Shown in pieces: positions 14,430 to 20,966 of a stretch of DNA of 20,966 nt. Under the pieces are notes generated by a model that saw nothing but the letters and a program-made list of their open reading frames with translations, did not search any database and was not told where the DNA came from. Source of the DNA: an uncultured Gammaproteobacteria bacterium (GTDB lineage Bacteria; Pseudomonadota; Gammaproteobacteria; Arenicellales; Poriferihabitantaceae). The translations under genes and the position numbers were made by a program. Location: assembly GCA_938021685.1 (NCBI GenBank), contig CALIFM010000045.1, forward strand, positions 1 through 20,966, written 5' to 3'. How positions within the stretch are numbered: position 1 is the stretch's first letter; every line of letters begins with the position of its first letter.

Positions 14430-15611
14430 TTATTCATCTTCATCATCCAGTTCTAGCTGCTTAATTTCAGGCAAAGTTTGGCCCACAATCCCCTTGATCT
14501 CACCGTACATACCCACGGTATTTGTCATCATCCGATTAATCAATTGCTCGCGCTCCTTCCATTGCTTTTCCAGCGCACGCCGCTCACGAATCAGCTGCAT
14601 TTCCATCGCATTAAAGCTTTCCACAATCGCCTCAATTTTGCTTCTAAAAGCATCGCTCATTAGGTAGTCATAGACTACTTCCGATTTGCTTTGCTGCCCT
14701 TGTGAAGCCTGTTTAACAAAATCCACCTCAATAAGCTGCTGGCGCAAAGCGGTAATCAAACCTTTATAGCTTTGCAAATCACACACCCATACACCTTCAA
14801 GCAAGCCAAAATGTTGCATATTCGGCGGCATCGCTACAGTCACCAAAATAGCAAATTGCGCCTTGGCCGCGCGCATGTCGTCTTTGAGCTTTTGCACCCA
14901 TGCCTGCGACCAGGCTTTGGTGTTTTTGAGCTCCCATAGCACACTGCCGCACTCTTGCATTGCGCCGTTGCGTACCACTTGCTGTACATCCGCGCCGCGT
15001 ACCCCTTTGGCCACTGCCACAATTTCGTCTTGCGGATAAGCTTGGCGTAAGCTGGCCTCTAAGCTCAACTCTAGTGCTTCACCTTGTGCTTCTTGCGAAC
15101 CTTGTTCCGACTTGCGCTTGGCATCCAACAAAGAGTCTCGCAGGCCTTGAATTTGCTGCTCTTTTTCTTGCAGCTTGAGTAAATGTTGCTGCTCGCTTTG
15201 CTGCTGCTTAAGAGCAAAGTCCGCCTGCACATGCTGGCGTGCCTCTAGGTTTATTTTCTTGCGCTCGGCATCTAATTTACGAGCCACTTCAAGGTCCATC
15301 TCTTGCTGACGCTGCTGTAGTTGCCGCGCTTGCTCGCGAAGTTTTAATTCATTATCTTGCGCCTGCGATACTTTGCCTTGTTGTTCTTGTAGTTGGCTTT
15401 GCAATCGTTGCATTTGCTGTGCGAAATCCTGCTTTTGTTGCTGCATTTGCGAGCTATATTGGCCTTTAATTTCGCCCACCTTTTGTTCCATTTGCGCCGA
15501 CTGCTGCGTAACAACATCAGCTTTAACGCCCGCTGCAATCTCTTCAAAGATTAACTCGGAGACATTAATCGGTTGAGTGCAGTTTGGACAATGAACAATT
15601 TTTTTATCCAT
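14430..15611 (-). CDS. DUF2130 protein: long coiled coil plus PD-(D/E)XK-like domain
   Basis: This 393-residue protein starts with a short Cys-Pro-x-Cys knuckle (CPNC, residues 8-11). A long Gln/Glu/Lys-rich coiled coil follows (about 35-175, with repeats such as QQMQRLQSQLQEQQ). The globular C-terminal region begins about 180. It contains GADVQQVV (Asp208) and VLWELKNTKAW, with Glu227-x-Lys229. This D...ExK layout is that of PD-(D/E)XK nucleases, the superfamily to which I recall DUF2130 being assigned. A basic and coiled C-terminal helix and an acidic tail (LDDEDE) finish the protein. Nuclease activity has not been shown by anything visible here. It lies 23 bases after recO and 30 before xpt, so it is probably co-transcribed with the lepA-recO genes; a DNA-processing role beside RecO is inference. 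Confidence 0.85.
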   Translation of the reverse strand: MDKKIVHCPNCTQPINVSELIFEEIAAGVKADVVTQQSAQMEQKVGEIKGQYSSQMQQQKQDFAQQMQRLQSQLQEQQGKVSQAQDNELKLREQARQLQQRQQEMDLEVARKLDAERKKINLEARQHVQADFALKQQQSEQQHLLKLQEKEQQIQGLRDSLLDAKRKSEQGSQEAQGEALELSLEASLRQAYPQDEIVAVAKGVRGADVQQVVRNGAMQECGSVLWELKNTKAWSQAWVQKLKDDMRAAKAQFAILVTVAMPPNMQHFGLLEGVWVCDLQSYKGLITALRQQLIEVDFVKQASQGQQSKSEVVYDYLMSDAFRSKIEAIVESFNAMEMQLIRERRALEKQWKEREQLINRMMTNTVGMYGEIKGIVGQTLPEIKQLELDDEDE

Positions 15612-15634
15612 ATGGTCTATATTTTATAACTCGT

Positions 15635-16405
15635 TTAGTGCGTAGGCTTTAGCGATGCATTATCTTGTTGTGCCTTAGTGTAGCGCAATAGCTCACTAAA
15701 CACCCGACGACTACGAAACTCACCGCTGCGTACTTGGCGCGTAAGTAAATTACGCAATAAACGCTTACCTTGCCGTCTTGTCTCATTGTCCTGCAATGCT
15801 TGCTTCGCCAATTGGTTTAAGCAACGACCACTCACTTGCAATGCATGCCGCGATGTTTCGTCTTTATTGTCGCCAGTTGCAATACGTACTGGCCCTTTCT
15901 CTGGATAATAAAAATACTGCGCCTCATCATCAACCGCCTCCCCTGTGTTTACATCATGGTCAAAAATCAAACCATAGCCTACTTCACGCAAAAGTGCGCA
16001 TTCATAATAACGCAAAATATCATCAGGTGACTGCCCCTTAGCCAAGCACTGCAAGCTGTCATCGTAAGCATCAAATAAACGCTCATGGGCATCGTTGGCG
16101 TGCAAAAACTTGAAGAGTAATTCATTCATATAATACAAGGATGCCAACACTTCTGGCGCATACTTCGGCCGCACTACACTAGTTTCCACCCCCGTCAAAG
16201 TATGCAGCGAACGCTTGCCCGACCAGCTAATGCGTAAAAATTGAAAAGCCTGTAACTGCGCACGATTACCGGTCTTTTGTCTCCTTGCGCCTTTGGCTAA
16301 TACCCGAAAACGGCCATATTCGCGGGTAAACACGTCCACCAGCAGACTGGTCTCAGACCACGGCCGAGTATGCAAAACATAAGCGGGTTGCTGTGAAACG
16401 CGAAT
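15635..16405 (-). CDS. recO: DNA repair protein RecO, apparent ATT start codon
   Basis: RecO works with RecR to load RecA on SSB-coated single-stranded DNA during recombinational repair. The family N-terminus reads RVSQQPAYVLHTRPWSETSLL, followed by DVFTREYGRFRVLAKGARR (OB-fold) and a helical domain with SLYYMNELLFKFL. Homologues usually begin Met-Arg-Val-Ser just before QQPAYVLH. At that exact position the codon is ATT (16403-16405), two bases after the era stop codon. A Shine-Dalgarno-like GAGGA lies six bases before it, inside the end of era. An in-frame TGA lies three codons upstream, and no ATG or GTG exists in frame. The alternative TTG at 16373-16375 would remove ten conserved residues and lacks a Shine-Dalgarno sequence. 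I therefore place the start at ATT, giving 256 residues. A base-calling error at the start codon is possible. Confidence 0.9.
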   Translation of the reverse strand: MRVSQQPAYVLHTRPWSETSLLVDVFTREYGRFRVLAKGARRQKTGNRAQLQAFQFLRISWSGKRSLHTLTGVETSVVRPKYAPEVLASLYYMNELLFKFLHANDAHERLFDAYDDSLQCLAKGQSPDDILRYYECALLREVGYGLIFDHDVNTGEAVDDEAQYFYYPEKGPVRIATGDNKDETSRHALQVSGRCLNQLAKQALQDNETRRQGKRLLRNLLTRQVRSGEFRSRRVFSELLRYTKAQQDNASLKPTH

Positions 16406-16416
16406 GGCTAATCCTC
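16403..16416 (-). promoter_or_regulatory. recO ribosome binding site with ATT start
   Basis: On the minus strand the era 3' end reads GAGGATTAGCCATT. GAGGA is a good Shine-Dalgarno core, followed by a six-base spacer and the ATT that aligns with the normal RecO first codon. Most genes in the window have no such sequence, so this one helps decide the start. Confidence 0.6.
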
Positions 16417-17319
16417 ACTATAGCCTAGAGATTTAAGCAAAGCAGCATTGTCAGCCCAGCCCTTACGCACCTTTACCCACAGAAACAGGTGTACCCGCTT
16501 ACCAAACAGCAACTGCATCTGTTTGCGTGCACGTGTGCCAATCAACTTTAAGCGCTCACCGCCTTTGCCCACCAAAATCCCTTTTTGGCCTTGTCGATCG
16601 ACCCACACTGTCATGTCGCTCACTAACACATTGCCTTCTTTGTTTTCAAAGCCGTTTACTTCCACTGCAGTGGAATACGGCAGCTCCTGCCCAAGCTGAC
16701 GAAAAATTTGCTCACGCACCAACTCTGCTGCCAAGAATCGCTGGCTTTTGTCGGTAATCTGATCCTCTGGAAACCCATAACCCATACCATCGCTAGGTAA
16801 CAAGTCTATGATCTTCGCCTGTAAACTATCTAAGTTTTGTTTGCGTTTAACAGATATCGGAATAATCTGCGCAAAATCAAAGCGCTGTTGGCTGTCTGCA
16901 ATCAGCGGTAGCAATTGATCTTTGTTTTTATGTTTGTCAATTTTATTGATGAGCAGCAACACCGGAGCTTGCGGCTTACCAATGGCCTCAAACGCTAATT
17001 TGGTTTCATTATTCCAGCCACGGTCATCGATCATAAACAGCACTGCATCAACTTCCTCCAAACTACTTAGCGCTGCTTTGTTAATCACGCGGTTCATCTT
17101 AGTTTTACCCGCATCATGAATACCCGGAGTGTCAACGAATACAATCTGTGCCGTAGGCGTGGTTTTAATGCCTAAAATTCGGTGCCGAGTAGTTTGCGGC
17201 TTGCGCGAAGTGATGGCCACTTTATGACCAATCATAAAATTTACTAAGCTAGATTTACCCGCATTGGGCGGGCCCACTACCGCAACGAAACCAAACTTGA
17301 TGTCAGTCCCTTTTTTCAT
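16408..17319 (-). CDS. era: GTPase Era
   Basis: Era is an essential GTPase that binds 16S rRNA and supports 30S subunit assembly. The 303-residue length is normal. GTPase motifs: G1 GPPNAGKS (16-23), G3 DTPG (63-66), G4 NKID (125-128) and a G5 region ISVKRKQ (155-161). The C-terminal KH RNA-binding domain carries GKGGERLK (251-258) and ends VKVRKGWADN. G1 differs from the usual bacterial GRPNVGKS (Pro for Arg, Ala for Val), and G5 lacks the common Ser-Ala pair. Both deviate in loops that tolerate variation, so function is probably kept. The start ATG directly abuts the rnc TGA, which implies translational coupling; AAGAG within the rnc end may serve as a ribosome binding site. The stop codon lies two bases before recO. 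Confidence 0.97.
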   Translation of the reverse strand: MKKGTDIKFGFVAVVGPPNAGKSSLVNFMIGHKVAITSRKPQTTRHRILGIKTTPTAQIVFVDTPGIHDAGKTKMNRVINKAALSSLEEVDAVLFMIDDRGWNNETKLAFEAIGKPQAPVLLLINKIDKHKNKDQLLPLIADSQQRFDFAQIIPISVKRKQNLDSLQAKIIDLLPSDGMGYGFPEDQITDKSQRFLAAELVREQIFRQLGQELPYSTAVEVNGFENKEGNVLVSDMTVWVDRQGQKGILVGKGGERLKLIGTRARKQMQLLFGKRVHLFLWVKVRKGWADNAALLKSLGYSED

Positions 17320-18009
17320 TCAACTCTTATTAATTTCATCTTGTTTGTTGAGTGCAGCTAAGGCTTGCTGCGCTGCCATTTGCTCTGCAATGCGGCGACT
17401 TTTACCCACTGCTGTGAAGGTGTACGCCGGCTCACGCAATTCACATTGCACTTCAAAATCCAAGTTATGCGCCTGCCCGCTTTCGGCCACTATACTGTAC
17501 TTAGGTAAATTCAAGCCCCGCTGTTGCAGCAGCTCTTGCAGCTGAGTTTTCGGATCTTTATCAATACTAGGCTCCACCGTTTTAAGACGCTGTGCGTATA
17601 AGGCAAGCACTACATCCCGTAAGCGGTCAAAATTGCTATCAAGATAAATAGCACCAAACACCGCCTCAAGCGCATCAGCGCGGATTGATGTTCGCTTTCT
17701 GCCGCCCGTACGCAGCTCGCCAGCACCTAAAACAAGGTGCGCCTCTAAGTCGATTTCATGCGCCAACTCGGCCAAGGTTTCACCACGCACCAAGCGCGCG
17801 CGCATCCGTGTTAATTCGCCTTCGCGCGCCTGCGGAAACTGATCATACAATGCCTTTGCGATAATGGCGCCGAGCATGGCATCACCCAAAAACTCAAGGC
17901 GCTCATTGTTATCACTGCCCGCACTGCTATGGGTCAAGGCCGTTTGCAGCAAGCTTGGTTGGCTAAATTGATAGCCCAAATACTGCTCTAAGGGTTTCAG
18001 GCCAGCCAT
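17320..18009 (-). CDS. rnc: Ribonuclease III
   Basis: RNase III cuts double-stranded RNA, matures rRNA precursors and turns over some mRNAs. The 229-residue length is normal. The endonuclease signature is NERLEFLGDA (35-44). The four acidic metal-ligand positions are Glu36, Asp43, Asp112 and Glu115 (the latter two in RADALEAVFGA). A double-stranded RNA-binding domain fills about 153-222, beginning DPKTQLQELLQQRG. It follows lepB after 12 bases, and its stop codon TGA is joined to the era ATG, the conserved lepB-rnc-era order. The ATG at 18007-18009 gives the expected N-terminus; no Shine-Dalgarno sequence is visible, so it may depend on coupling with lepB. Confidence 0.97.
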   Translation of the reverse strand: MAGLKPLEQYLGYQFSQPSLLQTALTHSSAGSDNNERLEFLGDAMLGAIIAKALYDQFPQAREGELTRMRARLVRGETLAELAHEIDLEAHLVLGAGELRTGGRKRTSIRADALEAVFGAIYLDSNFDRLRDVVLALYAQRLKTVEPSIDKDPKTQLQELLQQRGLNLPKYSIVAESGQAHNLDFEVQCELREPAYTFTAVGKSRRIAEQMAAQQALAALNKQDEINKS

Positions 18010-18021
18010 CTAAATACTAGT

Positions 18022-18774
18022 TTAATCGATAGATTGTGCAATTCGGCCCCAATCAGCGCCGCCACCGCCAACGGTGTCCCAGCTAAACCAAATAAACAGT
18101 GCCTTACCAACCATCAAATCTTCAGGCACAAAACCCCACACACGACTATCACTGCTGTTATCGCGGTTATCACCCATCACAAAATACTGCCCTTCGGGTA
18201 CTACTGTTTCGAAACCTTTAATACGACTTACCTTTTGCACCAAAATATCATGCTTCACCTCGCCTAATGTTTCATTCATGATAGTGGTAATGTAGCCGCG
18301 ACCACGATCACGCGCCACGTGATCGGTTTTTACGACATCGGCTTTAATGAGTTCACCGTTTATAAACAGGTCTTGTCCATCCATTTTTACAGTATCACCC
18401 GGCATACCAATCAAGCGCTTTATATAGTTAGAACGTTTGTTTTTAGGGTATTTGAATACCACCACATCTCCGCGCTTAGGCGAACCCGTCGGAAAAACAG
18501 TTTTATGAATAATCGGCAGCTTAACGCCATAGGCGCTTTTATTAACCAAAATAAAGTCACCTAAATGCAAAGTCGGCAACATCGACCCTGACGGGATACG
18601 AAACGGTTCGGCAATAAATGAACGTAAAGCAAAGACAATAAAAATGACCGGAAATAAAGAACGGCCATAGTCAATTAGTGTCGATTGCCCCTCCGGCGTG
18701 CCCTTAAGCCTGCCGATCAACATCGCAATACCTGTCAACACCGTCAACACTAACAAAATCACTTCTAAAATCAT
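18022..18774 (-). CDS. lepB: Signal peptidase I
   Basis: LepB removes signal peptides from secreted proteins on the periplasmic face of the inner membrane. This 250-residue form is somewhat shorter than E. coli LepB. Two membrane segments are visible: about 2-20 (ILEVILLVLTVLTGIAMLI) and about 41-56. The catalytic serine is Ser64 in IPSGSMLPTL, and the general-base lysine is Lys119 in YIKRLIGMPGD. The conserved box MGDNRDNSSDSR lies at 200-211. A Gly-rich stretch (VGGGGADWGR) is near the C-terminus. Upstream, AGGGA about seven bases before the ATG is one of the few clear Shine-Dalgarno sequences in the window. It lies 35 bases after lepA and 12 before rnc, in the same transcription unit. Confidence 0.97.
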   Translation of the reverse strand: MILEVILLVLTVLTGIAMLIGRLKGTPEGQSTLIDYGRSLFPVIFIVFALRSFIAEPFRIPSGSMLPTLHLGDFILVNKSAYGVKLPIIHKTVFPTGSPKRGDVVVFKYPKNKRSNYIKRLIGMPGDTVKMDGQDLFINGELIKADVVKTDHVARDRGRGYITTIMNETLGEVKHDILVQKVSRIKGFETVVPEGQYFVMGDNRDNSSDSRVWGFVPEDLMVGKALFIWFSWDTVGGGGADWGRIAQSID

Positions 18775-18809
18775 GCTATTTCCCTAGCTATCCACACATA
18801 ATGTATATT

Positions 18810-20621
18810 TTAATCGTCCACTTTAAGCACTGCCAAAAATGCTTCTTGCGGTATCTGCACGGAGCCCACCTGCTTCATACGTTTTTTGCCTTCTTTTTGT
18901 TTTTCCAACAACTTACGCTTGCGAGTGATGTCACCGCCATAGCATTTGGCCGTTACGTTTTTACGCAGTGCCTTCACTGTTTCACGGGCAATGATTTTGG
19001 CACCGATAGCCGCCTGAATAGCCACATCAAACATTTGTCGCGGAATGATACCACGCATACGTGACACCAACTGCCTGCCTCTAAACACTGATTGATCTTT
19101 ATGCACTAATAAAGCCAGCGGATCAACCTTGTCACCATTGATCATTATGTCCACCCGAACCATATCTGCCGCACGGTACTCTAAGAATTCGTAGTCCAAT
19201 GAAGCATAACCACGGGTAGTAGATTTAAGCAAATCAAAAAAATCTAATACCACCTCATTCAAGGGCAATTGAAACTCCATCATCACCTGACGAGAATGGT
19301 ATACCGAATTCATCTGTATACCGCGCTTTTCAATGCACAAAGTCATCACTGCGCCTACATAGTCTTGCGGGGTTAAGATGCGTGCAGTGATAAATGGTTC
19401 ACGAATTTCATTGTATTTATTCGATTCTGGTAAGTCAGCAGGGTTATCAATTTTAATCACCTCACCGTCTGCCATCTCCACTTCATAGATTACCGTGGGC
19501 GCCGTGGTAATCAGATCAATATCATATTCACGCTCCAAACGCTCTTGAATGATCTCCATGTGCAACAGCCCCAAAAAGCCACAACGAAAACCAAAACCCA
19601 AAGCTTGTGAGGTTTCTGGCTCATAGTGTAAAGCCGCATCATTCAAACTTAGCTTATCCAACGCAGTACGAAAATTCTCAAAATCCGCACTATCAATTGG
19701 GTACAAGCCTGCAAACACCGTTGGCTGCGCTTCTTTGAACCCCGTCAGGGCTTCAGGCGCTGGATTGCCTGCCAATGTGATGGTGTCGCCCACTCTTGCT
19801 GAGCGGACGTCTTTTAGCGCTGCCATCATAAAACCCACCGAACCACTTTTTAATGAAAGCGTTTTCTCGGCTTTAGGCGTAAAAATACCTGTCTGCTCCA
19901 CATAATGATCATCCCCTGTCGACATCATCCGGATCTTGGTTTTCTTGTTACCAACTAATTCGCCTTGCATCACTCGCACTAAGGACACCACACCCAAATA
20001 GTTATCAAACCAAGAATCCATGATTAGAGCTTGCAATGGCGCATCAATTTCGCCCTTAGGCGGTGGTAACAATTCCACCACCGCTTCCATCACCGCCTCA
20101 ATGCCTTCACCGGTTTTAGCGCTAGTCAGAATGGCGTCCGAAGCATCAATGCCAATCACGTCTTCAATCTCTTGCTTAACCCGGTCAGGGTCAGAAGAAG
20201 GTAAATCGATCTTATTAATAACGGGGATAATCTCTAAACCCAGTTCCACCGCAGTATAGGTGTTGGCGACTGTCTGCGCTTCCACACCTTGGGTGGCATC
20301 CACCACCAACAGCACGCCTTCGCAAGCAGTTAAGGAACGTGACACTTCATAGGAAAAATCAACATGGCCTGGCGTGTCGATAAAATTAAACACATAGGTC
20401 TCACCGCTTTGCGCGGTGTAATTAAGCGAAACGCTTTGCGCCTTGATAGTGATGCCACGCTCGCGCTCGATGTCCATGGAATCAAGCACCTGCTCTTTCA
20501 TTTCGCGTTCTTGCAACCCATCGCAAGATTGAATCAAGCGGTCAGCCAGTGTCGATTTACCATGATCAACATGGGCAATAATCGCGAAATTGCGGATATG
20601 GCTTAAATCAGTTTCGATCAT
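18810..20621 (-). CDS. lepA: Elongation factor 4 (LepA) GTPase
   Basis: LepA is a ribosome-associated translational GTPase linked to back-translocation, stress growth and initiation or assembly. At 603 residues it is close to the usual 597-600. GTP-binding motifs: AHVDHGKS (16-23), ERGITI (54-59), DTPGH (82-86) and NKID (136-139). The LepA-specific C-terminal region is present (CYGGDITRKRKLLEKQKEGKKR), ending ...FLAVLKVDD. It is the first gene of the block lepA-lepB-rnc-era-recO-DUF2130-xpt. The 115-base upstream gap holds no convincing promoter by eye but has competing inverted repeats in the 5' leader. The ATG at 20619-20621 is preceded by no Shine-Dalgarno sequence. Confidence 0.98.
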   Translation of the reverse strand: MIETDLSHIRNFAIIAHVDHGKSTLADRLIQSCDGLQEREMKEQVLDSMDIERERGITIKAQSVSLNYTAQSGETYVFNFIDTPGHVDFSYEVSRSLTACEGVLLVVDATQGVEAQTVANTYTAVELGLEIIPVINKIDLPSSDPDRVKQEIEDVIGIDASDAILTSAKTGEGIEAVMEAVVELLPPPKGEIDAPLQALIMDSWFDNYLGVVSLVRVMQGELVGNKKTKIRMMSTGDDHYVEQTGIFTPKAEKTLSLKSGSVGFMMAALKDVRSARVGDTITLAGNPAPEALTGFKEAQPTVFAGLYPIDSADFENFRTALDKLSLNDAALHYEPETSQALGFGFRCGFLGLLHMEIIQERLEREYDIDLITTAPTVIYEVEMADGEVIKIDNPADLPESNKYNEIREPFITARILTPQDYVGAVMTLCIEKRGIQMNSVYHSRQVMMEFQLPLNEVVLDFFDLLKSTTRGYASLDYEFLEYRAADMVRVDIMINGDKVDPLALLVHKDQSVFRGRQLVSRMRGIIPRQMFDVAIQAAIGAKIIARETVKALRKNVTAKCYGGDITRKRKLLEKQKEGKKRMKQVGSVQIPQEAFLAVLKVDD

Positions 20622-20637
20622 TCAACAAGCCAAGCAG

Positions 20638-20677
20638 ACAATCGCTTAGCGATAAAAATAAGGTGGCCCGCGATTGT
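20638..20677 (-). repeat. Competing inverted repeats in the lepA leader
   Basis: ACAATCGC (20638-20645) and GCGATTGT (20670-20677) are perfect 8-bp inverted repeats. A third arm, GCGAT (20649-20653), can pair instead with ATCGC (20641-20645) around a 3-base loop. The two hairpins cannot form together. They lie 17-56 bases before the lepA start codon. No T run follows, so this is not a terminator. Confidence 0.4.
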
Positions 20678-20736
20678 ACCTAATGTTGCTGCTATTGTAT
20701 GCACTGCGTCACTGATAATAGCCCTCAAGAGAGCGT

Positions 20737-20966
20737 CTAACCCTGGTTACTTGCGCGATCATAAAAACGCAAACGATACAACAAGCGCGCTTTACCTACT
20801 ACTTCGCCTATCATTACCGGTGTCTCGTCACTAAATGCGCTACGATTATGCAGCACATTATTGCAAATCAAGCCTTGGCCTGCTCGCAAAGTGCTACGCA
20901 AAATAAAAGGCGAATCCGAGTCTAAAAACTCGGTAATTGCACTACATGCTTCTTGCAGCACAGCAC
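20737..20966 (-). CDS. C-terminal end of a TauD/TfdA-like Fe(II)/2-oxoglutarate dioxygenase (partial)
   Basis: Only the last 75 or so residues are in the window; the frame stays open to the right edge, so the 5' part is missing. The segment GQGLICNNVLHNRSAF contains the distal iron-binding histidine and the following arginine that contacts 2-oxoglutarate in TauD-like enzymes. RLLYRLRFYDR near the end is also typical of that family's C-terminus. A GTG at 20959-20961 is unlikely to be the true start. The substrate cannot be told. The gene ends 115 bases before lepA on the same strand and is probably a separate unit, though read-through into lepA is possible. Confidence 0.7.
   Translation of the reverse strand, partial: AVLQEACSAITEFLDSDSPFILRSTLRAGQGLICNNVLHNRSAFSDETPVMIGEVVGKARLLYRLRFYDRASNQG

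Noticed and set aside
15050..15500. Repetitive DNA in the DUF2130 gene
   Set aside because: The repeated trinucleotides (Gln/Leu/Lys codons) reflect coiled-coil coding, not a separate repeat element.

Overview
The window looks like housekeeping chromosome from a proteobacterium, most likely a gammaproteobacterium of moderate GC content (judged by eye). Three things suggest this: dapB followed directly by carA, the lepA-lepB-rnc-era-recO block, and the gammaproteobacterial character of the proteins. I see no tRNA, rRNA, CRISPR array, insertion sequence or phage gene. No genus can be named from the sequence alone.

Layout. (1) Positions 1-1866, minus strand: dapB, then carA, which runs off the left edge. 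Between them lies a compact control region: a good sigma-70-type promoter at the dapB stop codon, then an intrinsic terminator overlapped by a 10-codon leader ORF, then the carA start. (2) 2060-7162, plus strand: a small lipoprotein with its own terminator, then a two-gene RND efflux module (membrane-fusion protein and inner-membrane pump). (3) 7292-9874: clpB, with a possible heat-shock promoter. (4) 9935-11725: a full-length Atm1-type ABC exporter. (5) 11816-13797, plus strand: pdxJ, a RidA-family protein lacking the usual active-site arginine, and a PEP mutase/isocitrate lyase superfamily enzyme. Three stem-loops precede pdxJ. (6) 20621-13821, minus strand: lepA-lepB-rnc-era-recO, a DUF2130 coiled-coil protein with a PD-(D/E)XK-like nuclease motif, and xpt. 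Spacing is tight and this is probably one operon. It converges on cluster 5 with only 23 bases between the stop codons. (7) The right edge holds the C-terminal end of a TauD-like Fe(II)/2-oxoglutarate dioxygenase.

How the genes work together. Cluster 6 combines translation (LepA), protein export (LepB), RNA processing and ribosome assembly (RNase III, Era) and recombinational repair (RecO), with two passengers: a possible nuclease and a purine-salvage enzyme. pdxJ usually follows recO in gammaproteobacteria. Here it lies nearby on the opposite strand, which suggests a local rearrangement. carA (pyrimidine and arginine supply) and dapB (lysine and cell-wall supply) are neighbours, but carA appears to have its own promoter and attenuator.

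The points most worth checking are the carA leader with its mini-ORF and terminator, the apparent AUU start codon of recO (with one of the few good Shine-Dalgarno sequences in the window), and the DUF2130 nuclease-like protein directly behind recO. Everything was read by eye. No database search or folding calculation was run.
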